Below, in pieces: positions 31,744 to 38,813 of a stretch of 47,945 bases of DNA. The number at the start of each line of letters is the position of its first letter. Position 1 is the first letter of the stretch. The position numbers and the translations under genes were made by a program. Source of the DNA: Candidatus Saccharibacteria bacterium UBA2951 (GTDB lineage Bacteria; Patescibacteriota; Saccharimonadia; Saccharimonadales; Saccharimonadaceae). The stretch lies in NCBI GenBank assembly GCA_002348615.1, contig DEBR01000001.1:1-47945 (forward strand). The letters run 5' to 3'. The notes beneath the pieces are model-generated. The model saw only the letters and a list, made by a program, of their open reading frames with translations, ran no database searches and was not told the origin of the DNA.

Positions 31744-31766
31744 ACCACAAGAAGGAGGACATGCCT

Positions 31767-33881
31767 ATGTCTACTATCAACCCGAACGGGAAAGAGATCG
31801 TCTCGGTTTCGACTGATTTCTTAGGAAAACCACTGACGCTCGAAGTCAACCGTGTCGGTTTTAGGACCACCGCCAGTGTGCTGGTGCGCTACGGTGACAC
31901 TGTGATTCTGGGTACGGCCATGGTTGGAACGCGACCGGTCGTGCTGGATTATTTCCCATTATCAATCGACTATGAAGAAAAAATGTATGCAGCCGGCAAG
32001 ATTTCGGGTAGCCGGTTCATCAAGCGTGAAGGACGTCCTTCTGACGAGGCCATCCTGATCGGCCGTCTGATCGACCGCCCGATCCGACCACTGTTCCCGA
32101 AGGGGTATCGTCAAGAAGTTCAGGTCGTTTCAAGCGTCCTTTCCATGGACCCAAGCTTCCGACCTGACTCAATCGCTATGATTGCCGCCTCAACAGCACT
32201 TTGCCTTAGCGGCGCACCATTCGACGGCCCAGTCGCAGGCCTGCGCGTCGGCCGGGTAAATGGTGAATTCAAAGCTTTCTTAACGCCCGAAGAACGCGAA
32301 CAGAGCGACCTTGACCTCGTTGTCGCTGGCATCGAAAGCGGTATTACTATGGTTGAGGCCGGCGCCAACGAAGTGTCGGAAGCCGATTTGGCCGCGGCGC
32401 TCGCCTGGGCATTCGACGCCTACCAGCCGGCTATTGCGCTGCAAAAAGAACTTACTGCCAAGCTGGCACCGAAAGCTCTTGATTACACGTTGGTGCTTCC
32501 GAACGAAGATATCCAGAAAGAAGTCGACGAGTGGGTACACGGCAAACTCGGCGAAAAGCTGCGCCACCCGTACCCGGAACGCAACGAACAGGTGAACGAC
32601 CTACGCTGGGCGTTTCATGAACACATGGCCGAACAGCACACCGAAGCCTACGAAGACCTGCGTGACGAGTACGACGAAGCATTCACCAGCGCTTTGCACA
32701 AAGATGTTCGCCGCGGTATCGTCGAAGAACAGACCCGCCCCGACGGCCGTGCGCTCGACGAAATCCGCCCCCTAAGCTCCGAAGTCGGTATTCTGCCGCG
32801 CGCTCACGGCTCAAGTTTGTTTACTCGGGGCGTTACCCAGGGTATGAACATCGTCACACTGGCACCGCTTAGCTACGCGCAGATGGTCGACACCATGGAA
32901 GTCACGGACGGTGAACGCCGTTACATGCATCACTACAACGCACCTGGTTACACCGTCGGCGAAGTCCGCCGCCTCGGCAGCCCGGGCCGCCGCGAAATCG
33001 GCCATGGATACCTAGCGGAACGCGCAGTGCTTCCAATGCTGCCAAGCGAAGAAGAATTCCCGTACGCAATCCGTTCGGTCACCGAAATCATGAGCCAGAA
33101 CGGTTCGACCAGCATGGCCGCCACCTGTTCAAGCGTACTCGCGCTCATGGACGCCGGCGTGCCACTTAAGCGCCCGGTGAGTGGTATCGCCATGGGTCTG
33201 ATGCTGGACGGCGATACGCCATACGTGCTCAGCGACATCGCCGACGCTGAAGACTTTGCCGGAGATATGGACTTCAAGGTTACCGGTACCGAAAAAGGCA
33301 TCACGGCCGTTCAGATGGACATGAAGGTTCACGGGCTGCCAGTTGAGATCTTGCAGCAAGCGATTGAAAAGGCCAAAGCTGGGCGTCTGCACATTCTTGA
33401 GCACATGCTGTCGACGATTGCCGCGCCACGCGTGTCTCTAAGTCCGCACGCGCCACGCATTGAAAAGATTAAGATTAACCCCGACAAAATAGGTGCAGTC
33501 ATTGGTAAGGGTGGGGAAGTCATCAACAAGATTACCGCTGAAACCGGTGCCGAAATCGACATCAAAGACGACGGTCTTATTACCGTCGCCAGCCCGAACG
33601 GCGAGAACATCCAAAAGGCGATCGATTGGATTAAGAGCCTGACCGAAGAGCCCGAAGTCGGCCGCATTTACGAAGGCACGGTCGTTTCCATCAAGGACTT
33701 CGGCGCGTTCGTGAACATCATGCCGGGAATCGACGGCATGGTTCACATTTCGCAGCTTTCTGACAAGCGAGTCGAGAACGTGACCGACGTGCTGCACGAA
33801 GGACAGGTGGTCAAAGTCAAACTGACTGCTATCGACGAGCGCGGCCGCCTCAGTCTGACCATGAAAGACATTGAGCAATAA
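31767..33881 (+). CDS. pnp: Polyribonucleotide nucleotidyltransferase (PNPase)
   Basis: PNPase is a phosphorolytic 3'-5' exoribonuclease. The 704-residue product has two RNase PH-like domains (the first about 1-215, the second about 310-540 with RGVTQGMNIVTLAPL and TSMAATCSSVLALMDAG), a helical linker, a KH domain (PDKIGAVIGKGGEVINKI) and a C-terminal S1 domain (GRIYEGTVVSIKDFGAFVNI). ATG 31767 is preferred over ATG 31761 because AAGGAGG (31752-31758) is 8 nt from the former and only 2 nt from the latter. Together with RNase J (35467) and Orn it gives a compact RNA-decay set in this window. Confidence 0.96.
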   Translation: MSTINPNGKEIVSVSTDFLGKPLTLEVNRVGFRTTASVLVRYGDTVILGTAMVGTRPVVLDYFPLSIDYEEKMYAAGKISGSRFIKREGRPSDEAILIGRLIDRPIRPLFPKGYRQEVQVVSSVLSMDPSFRPDSIAMIAASTALCLSGAPFDGPVAGLRVGRVNGEFKAFLTPEEREQSDLDLVVAGIESGITMVEAGANEVSEADLAAALAWAFDAYQPAIALQKELTAKLAPKALDYTLVLPNEDIQKEVDEWVHGKLGEKLRHPYPERNEQVNDLRWAFHEHMAEQHTEAYEDLRDEYDEAFTSALHKDVRRGIVEEQTRPDGRALDEIRPLSSEVGILPRAHGSSLFTRGVTQGMNIVTLAPLSYAQMVDTMEVTDGERRYMHHYNAPGYTVGEVRRLGSPGRREIGHGYLAERAVLPMLPSEEEFPYAIRSVTEIMSQNGSTSMAATCSSVLALMDAGVPLKRPVSGIAMGLMLDGDTPYVLSDIADAEDFAGDMDFKVTGTEKGITAVQMDMKVHGLPVEILQQAIEKAKAGRLHILEHMLSTIAAPRVSLSPHAPRIEKIKINPDKIGAVIGKGGEVINKITAETGAEIDIKDDGLITVASPNGENIQKAIDWIKSLTEEPEVGRIYEGTVVSIKDFGAFVNIMPGIDGMVHISQLSDKRVENVTDVLHEGQVVKVKLTAIDERGRLSLTMKDIEQ

Positions 33882-33897
33882 AAAGCCGAGTGAACCA

Positions 33898-33927
33898 AAT
33901 TATACCCCTCGTCGCAGGGGTATAATT
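33898..33927. repeat. Perfect 12-bp inverted repeat containing a -10 box
   Basis: AATTATACCCCT (33898-33909) and AGGGGTATAATT (33916-33927) are exact inverted copies with a 6-nt loop. The right arm contains TATAAT (33921-33926), the probable -10 of the 33957 gene; the left arm carries the mirror image on the minus strand. No T-tract follows, so an operator or a bidirectional element is as likely as a pnp terminator. Confidence 0.7.
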
Positions 33928-33956
33928 ATAAGATAAGGTGAGAAAAAGGAGGAGCG

Positions 33957-34730
33957 GTGCAACGACGAACCAAACTGATTATTGCAGGTGCTATCGCGGT
34001 TTTTATCGCGCTCGTAGCCACCCTGACGCTCCTCTACGTCAATGTCTGGGCGGCTCCGACCAAGCAAGATTTTGAAAAGGCCAAGGCTGCCGTCAAGAGC
34101 CTCGGTACGACGTTCGATGAAGTCAGCTCGGCATCGGCAGCATACGCGGCTACCTTTTCGAGTGGTTCCAGCGCAAAACCGGACTCAGAGAAAACATTGA
34201 AGAACCGGTACGAATCATCAGTGAAAAAACTTGCACAAAGCCTTGATGAAATCGAAAACATGAAGGCAATTCGCGATAAAGAAGTCCGGTCGGCAAACAA
34301 TGCGCTGCGAAAAAAGGCCGATGCGTTTATACACTACAGCAATGGGTTCGTCACCATGAAAAAGTCATTCGCCGAATGCAACGATATCCTGCAGGTTTCC
34401 AGGCAAACGAACGTCGCGAAAGCGCACAGAGAGGCTTCGAAGGACTGCCTGGCAACGCTCGACGCACTGGCAAAATCGAAGGTAGCGGTTTTCGCCAACT
34501 ACGCACGGACGTTCGCAAATGGCGTCCGCGAGCGCCAAAAGATATTTGATAGTTACGAAAAGACCAACCAGCCGACCGAAAAGTCGGTCAGTGACCTTAA
34601 AAAGGCCAATGCTACTCTCGTCGGCTCGCTGGATCTTGAAGCACTTCAAAAAGCGAGCCAAGACGCGTCGGGCGCGCGTGAACTTCAAAAGTTAGAGCAA
34701 TTACTCAGTCAAAAAATCACGCAGTCATAG
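33957..34730 (+). CDS. Anchored extracytoplasmic coiled-coil protein (257 aa)
   Basis: A basic N-terminus (MQRRTK) and one transmembrane helix (about 7-32) lead into a long, lysine- and alanine-rich helical region with heptad character and two cysteines (FAECNDIL, SKDCLATL). No family is recognised. The GTG start at 33957 is supported by AAGGAGGAG just upstream. The protein is reminiscent of the anchored protein at 1708-2313 in overall plan. It is followed after 2 nt by the uracil-DNA glycosylase gene, so the two are cotranscribed. Confidence 0.68.
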   Translation: MQRRTKLIIAGAIAVFIALVATLTLLYVNVWAAPTKQDFEKAKAAVKSLGTTFDEVSSASAAYAATFSSGSSAKPDSEKTLKNRYESSVKKLAQSLDEIENMKAIRDKEVRSANNALRKKADAFIHYSNGFVTMKKSFAECNDILQVSRQTNVAKAHREASKDCLATLDALAKSKVAVFANYARTFANGVRERQKIFDSYEKTNQPTEKSVSDLKKANATLVGSLDLEALQKASQDASGARELQKLEQLLSQKITQS

Positions 34731-34732
34731 AC

Positions 34733-35323
34733 ATGGATACACAGACCGAACTCGACAAAATCAAGCAGGCGATTCTTGCTGCGGATGTCACGCCGGAACT
34801 TTCGGTGCAGGCACTGAATTTGGTCATGGGCGATGGCAACCCGAACGCCGACATCGTATTCATCGGCGAAGCACCGGGCAAGAACGAGGACGAGCAGGGG
34901 CTCCCGTTCGTCGGAGCCGCCGGTAAGTTCTTGAACGAAATGCTAGCCGCTGCCGGGCTGGACCGTTCCGATGTGTACATCACTAACATCGTGAAATATC
35001 GTCCACCGAACAATCGCGACCCGCTGCCGGAAGAAAAGCAGGCGTTCTGGCCGTACCTTGCCCGTCAGCTTGAAATCATCGATCCCAAGGCGATCGTGAC
35101 GCTCGGCCGCCATAGCATGGAGTTCTTTCTGCCCGACGCTCGCATAAGTCAAATCCATGGTCACGCGGTTAGAAAAAAGGTGAAATACCACGACGGGAAG
35201 GAGCATGAATGGCTTATTGTTCCGCTTTACCACCCTGCGGCGGCGCTGTATAACGGGGGTCTGCGTCAAACGCTCATTGACGACTTTCTGAAAGTACCAG
35301 AATTTATAAAAGGTCTTAAATAA
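34733..35323 (+). CDS. Family-4-like uracil-DNA glycosylase without cysteines
   Basis: The 196-residue protein has the UDG motif 1 GEAPGKNEDEQGLPFVGAAG near residues 45-64 and motif 2 HPAAALYN near 167-174, plus the NIVKYRPPNNRDP segment typical of family 4. Family-4 enzymes carry a 4Fe-4S cluster held by four cysteines. Here none is present anywhere in the protein, and the expected ligand positions hold other residues (for example Y in IVKYRPP). The fold may be stabilised differently. It probably removes uracil from deaminated DNA. No SD precedes ATG 34733, which lies 2 nt after the upstream stop. Confidence 0.88.
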   Translation: MDTQTELDKIKQAILAADVTPELSVQALNLVMGDGNPNADIVFIGEAPGKNEDEQGLPFVGAAGKFLNEMLAAAGLDRSDVYITNIVKYRPPNNRDPLPEEKQAFWPYLARQLEIIDPKAIVTLGRHSMEFFLPDARISQIHGHAVRKKVKYHDGKEHEWLIVPLYHPAAALYNGGLRQTLIDDFLKVPEFIKGLK

Positions 35324-35324
35324 C

Positions 35325-35353
35325 TTGTCAAACAGCGCGCTATTTGCTATACT
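35325..35353 (+). promoter_or_regulatory. Promoter of the RNase J gene
   Basis: TTGTCA (35325-35330), a 17-bp spacer and an extended -10 TGC-TATACT (TATACT at 35348-35353). It gives a leader of about 107 nt that is very AT-rich near its 3' end, with a TAATTT-TCG-AAATTA hairpin at 35415-35429. GGAG (35451) lies 12 nt before the start. Confidence 0.75.
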
Positions 35354-35466
35354 AAGGGCTACTACAACCGAGGGAACTGACCGAATTTACCCAAGCCTCA
35401 TCTGTATACTTAAATAATTTTCGAAATTAAAAATAAATTCTTTTACCAAAGGAGAAATAACAATTT

Positions 35467-37599
35467 ATGGGTCAACGCCGACTCGCGAAGCCGCAAGCTG
35501 ATGATATGTCTAAGCGGCCTAACCAACAAAAGCGAAAATCCGACAATACCGTACTGAACAACACCAGTACTCGCCGCGGAGAAGTCTTCCGCGCTCAGCG
35601 CCGCACGTCCGAAGACGTCAACCTGCGCGCCAGCCAGCACATCATCAACGTGCCGGTAAATAAGAGCATTTATAACGGCTACGACGGTAAGCAGTTTAGT
35701 CTGGCCGACCAAAAACGTGCCAAACAAACCCGTGGCCCGAAGCTGAAAATCATGCCGATCGGCGGCCTAGGCGAAATGGGTATCGGTAAGAACATGATGG
35801 CGATCGAATACGAGAACGACATCATCGTCATCGATATGGGCTTCCTGTTCCCAGGTGCCGACTACCCGGGTATTAACTACATTACCCCTGATATCAGCTA
35901 CCTTGAAGCCAACAAGCACAAAATCCGTGGCGCCGTGTTCACGCACGGGCACTTGGACCACATCGGTGCCTTCCGCCACCTGATTCACCGTATTCCAGCC
36001 CCAGTGTACGGCTCAAAATTCACTATTGGTATGCTCAAACGCACCATGGAAGAAAGCTCCAGCGGCTACGAACCGGAATACTACGAACTGAACCCTGAAC
36101 TGCATGAACGCGTGCAACTTGGCGATAGTTTTTCAATCGAACTCGTGCGGGTGAACCACTCGATTCCTGACGCAACGGCCGTGGTCGTCCGCACCCCGCT
36201 GGGTGTACTGGTTGACACCGGAGACTGGCGGTTCGAAGAAAACCCGGTCGACGGCCGCAAGTTCGATCTTGAACGTCTGACCGAAATCGCCACCAAAGAA
36301 GGCATTCTAATGCTCATGAACGAATCGACCAACTGTGAGTCCGAAGGCACCCACACGCACGGCGAATTCGACATTCAGGTCAGTATGGGCCAAGCAATGG
36401 ACAAATACCCGAACTCTCGGCTAATCCTCAGCTGTTTCTCTAGTCAGATTCACCGTATGCAGGTAATCCTCGACGAAGCCAAAAAGCACGACCGTAAGGT
36501 GGCATTCGCCGGTTACAGCATGATTCAGAACATGGAAGTCGCGCTCCGCGCCGGCGCCATTAAGGTACCAAAAGACGTCGTTATGAAAATGGAGGACATC
36601 GTCAAGCTGCCAGACGGCAAGGTAACGATTGTCTGTACCGGTTCACAGGGCGAATTCAATGCCGTGTTGAACCGCATGGCGTCGGGTGCCCACAAGCACA
36701 TCAAGATCAAGAATAGCGACGTCGTCGTGTTCAGTTCTAACCCGATTCCGGGCAACGAAAAGTATGTCGTACGTACGGTCGACGGCCTTATGCGAGAGGG
36801 AAGCGAAGTCGTTCAGAACGGCAAGACACACCTGACCGGTATCGGTCCGCTGCACCTTTCAGGTCACGGCTACTACGAAGACCACGTTAAGCTAATTAAC
36901 GCCCTTAACCCGACGTATTACATGCCGATTCACGGTGAATTCCACATGCTTGTCCACAACGCCCGCCTGGCAGAAAAAGAAGCGGCTATTCCACGACAAA
37001 ACATCTTTGTCTGTGACTCTGGTGACGTCATTGAAATCACGACTGAAGGTGCGCGCAAGAACGGCCGTATTCCAGTCGGTGGCACCATGTACGACGATTC
37101 TGGCGCCGTTGTGAGCGAAGTCGTCCTGAAAGATCGCATTCACATGGCCAACGAAGGCATGTTCGTGGTCGTCCTAACACTGCAGCGCGGTACCGGCCGG
37201 CTGCTCACCAGTCCGGACATCATTTCGCGCGGGTTCATTTACCTGCGTGACAGCGAAGAGCTGATGGGACTGATTCGCCAGTACCTCAAGCAAAAAGTTG
37301 CTCGCGGCTTTGGTGGCAAAAAAGTCGACCTAGACCAAATGAAGAAGGAAATCAAAGACGAGATCACGCATATTCTGTACGACCAGACACGTCGCACGCC
37401 TATCGTCATTCCGGTCATTAACGAAATCGGTGGCGCCGGCCAACCACAGCAGCAGAGTGGCCGCCAAAACGGGGGAGCGAAACCAGCTCCAACGGCCAAG
37501 CCATTCGTTCGTCCTATTGCTAAAAAGCTTCCGCCCAAGCAGGTGCCTGACACCGAAGCGGCTGAACCGAAGCCTCACTTCGACACAAGAGGTTACTAA
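35467..37599 (+). CDS. rnj: Ribonuclease J
   Basis: RNase J is a metallo-beta-lactamase/beta-CASP ribonuclease with endo- and 5'-exonucleolytic activity in mRNA decay and rRNA maturation. A lineage-specific basic N-terminal extension of about 90 residues precedes the core. The zinc motif THGHLDHIGAFRH lies near residue 160, the DTGDWRFEENPVDGRKFD segment follows, and the beta-CASP domain contains STNCESEGTHTHGE and CTGSQGE. LSGHGYYEDH and PIHGEFHML are also present. A Pro/Ala/Gln-rich tail follows after about residue 655. The family symbol is rnj; J1 or J2 cannot be distinguished. Confidence 0.94.
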   Translation: MGQRRLAKPQADDMSKRPNQQKRKSDNTVLNNTSTRRGEVFRAQRRTSEDVNLRASQHIINVPVNKSIYNGYDGKQFSLADQKRAKQTRGPKLKIMPIGGLGEMGIGKNMMAIEYENDIIVIDMGFLFPGADYPGINYITPDISYLEANKHKIRGAVFTHGHLDHIGAFRHLIHRIPAPVYGSKFTIGMLKRTMEESSSGYEPEYYELNPELHERVQLGDSFSIELVRVNHSIPDATAVVVRTPLGVLVDTGDWRFEENPVDGRKFDLERLTEIATKEGILMLMNESTNCESEGTHTHGEFDIQVSMGQAMDKYPNSRLILSCFSSQIHRMQVILDEAKKHDRKVAFAGYSMIQNMEVALRAGAIKVPKDVVMKMEDIVKLPDGKVTIVCTGSQGEFNAVLNRMASGAHKHIKIKNSDVVVFSSNPIPGNEKYVVRTVDGLMREGSEVVQNGKTHLTGIGPLHLSGHGYYEDHVKLINALNPTYYMPIHGEFHMLVHNARLAEKEAAIPRQNIFVCDSGDVIEITTEGARKNGRIPVGGTMYDDSGAVVSEVVLKDRIHMANEGMFVVVLTLQRGTGRLLTSPDIISRGFIYLRDSEELMGLIRQYLKQKVARGFGGKKVDLDQMKKEIKDEITHILYDQTRRTPIVIPVINEIGGAGQPQQQSGRQNGGAKPAPTAKPFVRPIAKKLPPKQVPDTEAAEPKPHFDTRGY

Positions 37600-37602
37600 T
37601 TC

Positions 37603-37626
37603 AGGAGGGGCTCGCCCCTCTTGATA
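37603..37626 (+). terminator. Terminator-like hairpin after RNase J
   Basis: GAGGGGC (37605-37611) and GCCCCTC (37614-37620) form a GC-rich stem extended by a G-T and an A-T pair, followed by a short T/A-rich stretch. The T-tract is weak. Confidence 0.6.
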
Positions 37627-37648
37627 AAAATATAGATTTATGCTAAAA

Positions 37649-37661
37649 TATACTTTTAGCT
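37649..37661 (+). promoter_or_regulatory. -10 element before 37662, leaderless geometry
   Basis: TATACT (37649-37654) ends 7 nt before ATG 37662 with no SD. TTGATA at 37621 is 22 bp upstream, too far for a standard -35. Confidence 0.5.
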
Positions 37662-38153
37662 ATGAAATTCGCGAATCGTGAACTAATTGAAGAAGTGGCA
37701 GCCCTGGGTATGCCATACCCTGAAGAAATCGTCATTAACCATGGCGCCGCCTTGGTTATTCGCGGTATCCGGCCTGAGCGCGAGAATGGTGACATCGATA
37801 TGGCGACGAATCTGGAAAACAACCAGTATTTAGAGCATGAACTGGGGTTCAGAGCCGTCCGGATGCTGGTCGGTATCAGCAAGGAAGGCAAGGAGCGCAC
37901 GGTCATTTCACGCCGTGACGACAAGGACCGGTTCGACATCCACCGTTGGGACTTTTCGATGTACCGCTACAACCGCACGGGCAAAGGGCGAATATATTTA
38001 CCCGAACTCGGCACTATGAGCGACCAGGACCCCGAGACCGGAATCTGGGTGGCCAAGCCTGAACTGGTTGCGCTGACCAAACGCGAAACCGGACGGCCGC
38101 AGGACGAAGAAGATTTACGGCGGATCGCACAGTACCTGGAACTCGGATATTAA
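37662..38153 (+). CDS. Nucleotidyltransferase-like protein (AbiEii/minimal-NTase type)
   Basis: The 163-residue protein resembles short nucleotidyltransferase-fold proteins. After a helical start it has HGAALVIRGIRPERENGDID, in which the acidic GDID could be the metal-binding pair. A second strand FDIHRWDF follows, and it ends in the helix ALTKRETGRPQDEEDLRRIA, a pattern typical of AbiEii-like and related NTases. No partner antitoxin or AbiEi-type gene is adjacent. The role is therefore open: housekeeping NTase, orphan toxin or degenerate homologue. Confidence 0.6.
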   Translation: MKFANRELIEEVAALGMPYPEEIVINHGAALVIRGIRPERENGDIDMATNLENNQYLEHELGFRAVRMLVGISKEGKERTVISRRDDKDRFDIHRWDFSMYRYNRTGKGRIYLPELGTMSDQDPETGIWVAKPELVALTKRETGRPQDEEDLRRIAQYLELGY

Positions 38154-38162
38154 TAATAATCC

Positions 38163-38204
38163 AATACGAAAGCCCCGTCGTCGCCGGCGGAGCTTCGTAT
38201 TTTG
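38163..38204. terminator. Long hairpin between convergent genes
   Basis: AATACGAA (38163-38170) pairs with TTCGTATT (38194-38201), and the helix continues inward with GC pairs and single bulges, followed by TT and G. It probably terminates the 37662 gene and may act on both strands, since the 38240-38632 gene converges on it. Confidence 0.7.
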
Positions 38205-38239
38205 AGGCTCGACGCTCTAGCGAGAACGGGGCGGGTACG

Positions 38240-38632
38240 TCAGTGCATGAGCACCGTCTCGTCCGTAATCCTGTCCGAGAACAGCACCTCGCCGTCCTGT
38301 AGCTGAACACTGAACGTTCCCGGCACGAGGTGGCCTTCGGTCGGCTCGATCGCGACGAGCGTTCGCTGGGCGAGCAGATGACTGAGCTTCTGCTCGGGCA
38401 GGGTGCCGGCCAGCGGGTACTCGGCGATCAGGGCGTTCACGAAGTCCGCCTTGGTGTCGATGCCGGTGACGGCGACGCGATCGAGCCCCAAGCGCCACAG
38501 GTCGAACGCGAGCTGACCGCCGTTCACGCCCGCCAACCACAGGGGGCGGAGGCTCGTTCGTGAGTTGTAGGTGACCTTGACCGGGTTGTTGGGCTGCGAC
38601 GCGAGTCGGAGCTCGATGATGAGGCGGGGCAT
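38240..38632 (-). CDS. Uncharacterised GC-rich orphan protein (130 aa)
   Basis: I do not recognise this protein. It is soluble, with a beta-rich N-terminus (MPRLIIELRLASQ) and C-terminal beta strands (GTFSVQLQDGEVLFSDRI). Its codons are strongly C/G-ending (GAG and AAG almost exclusively), unlike neighbouring RNase J or ftsK, matching the 208-762 and 44481-46112 genes. The start at 38632 is supported by GAAGGG 8-9 nt upstream; the longer frame reads across the promoter. A longer frame on the same strand (38217-38717) has no such support. It seems to be an acquired accessory gene. Confidence 0.65.
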   Translation of the reverse strand: MPRLIIELRLASQPNNPVKVTYNSRTSLRPLWLAGVNGGQLAFDLWRLGLDRVAVTGIDTKADFVNALIAEYPLAGTLPEQKLSHLLAQRTLVAIEPTEGHLVPGTFSVQLQDGEVLFSDRITDETVLMH

Positions 38633-38678
38633 TGCATGAATCCCTTCGATGGACGGATTGTGGAAGTACGTGAGGGTT

Positions 38679-38707
38679 ACTATAAAAGCCATAGCGGTCA
38701 TGAGCAA
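38679..38707 (-). promoter_or_regulatory. Promoter of the 38240-38632 gene
   Basis: TTGCTC (38707-38702), a 17-bp spacer and TATAGT (38684-38679) on the minus strand. The -35 is identical to that of the 208-762 gene. Confidence 0.6.
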
Positions 38708-38716
38708 GCATAAGCA

Positions 38717-38813
38717 TTGATTTTTGTTGCGAATTATGCTACAATAAAGCAGAATCTTCCCTCGACAGAGGTGAAGCCGAGCCGTATAATACCAACTAGT
38801 TAGAATAAGCACT
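38717..38813 (+). promoter_or_regulatory. Tandem promoters of ftsK
   Basis: P1: TTGATT (38717-38722), 17 bp, TGC-TACAAT (38740-38745). P2: TCGACA (38762-38767), 17 bp, TATAAT (38785-38790). A third -10 candidate TAGAAT (38801-38806) ends 7 nt before ATG 38814. The P1 leader contains a CTTC-CCTC / GAGG-(T)-GAAG hairpin at about 38756-38776. Confidence 0.65.

Noticed and set aside
38217..38717. Alternative 166-codon minus-strand frame over the GC-rich orphan
   Set aside because: It crosses the promoter and has Arg/Pro/His-rich composition. The frame ending at 38240 has the SD and better codon pattern.
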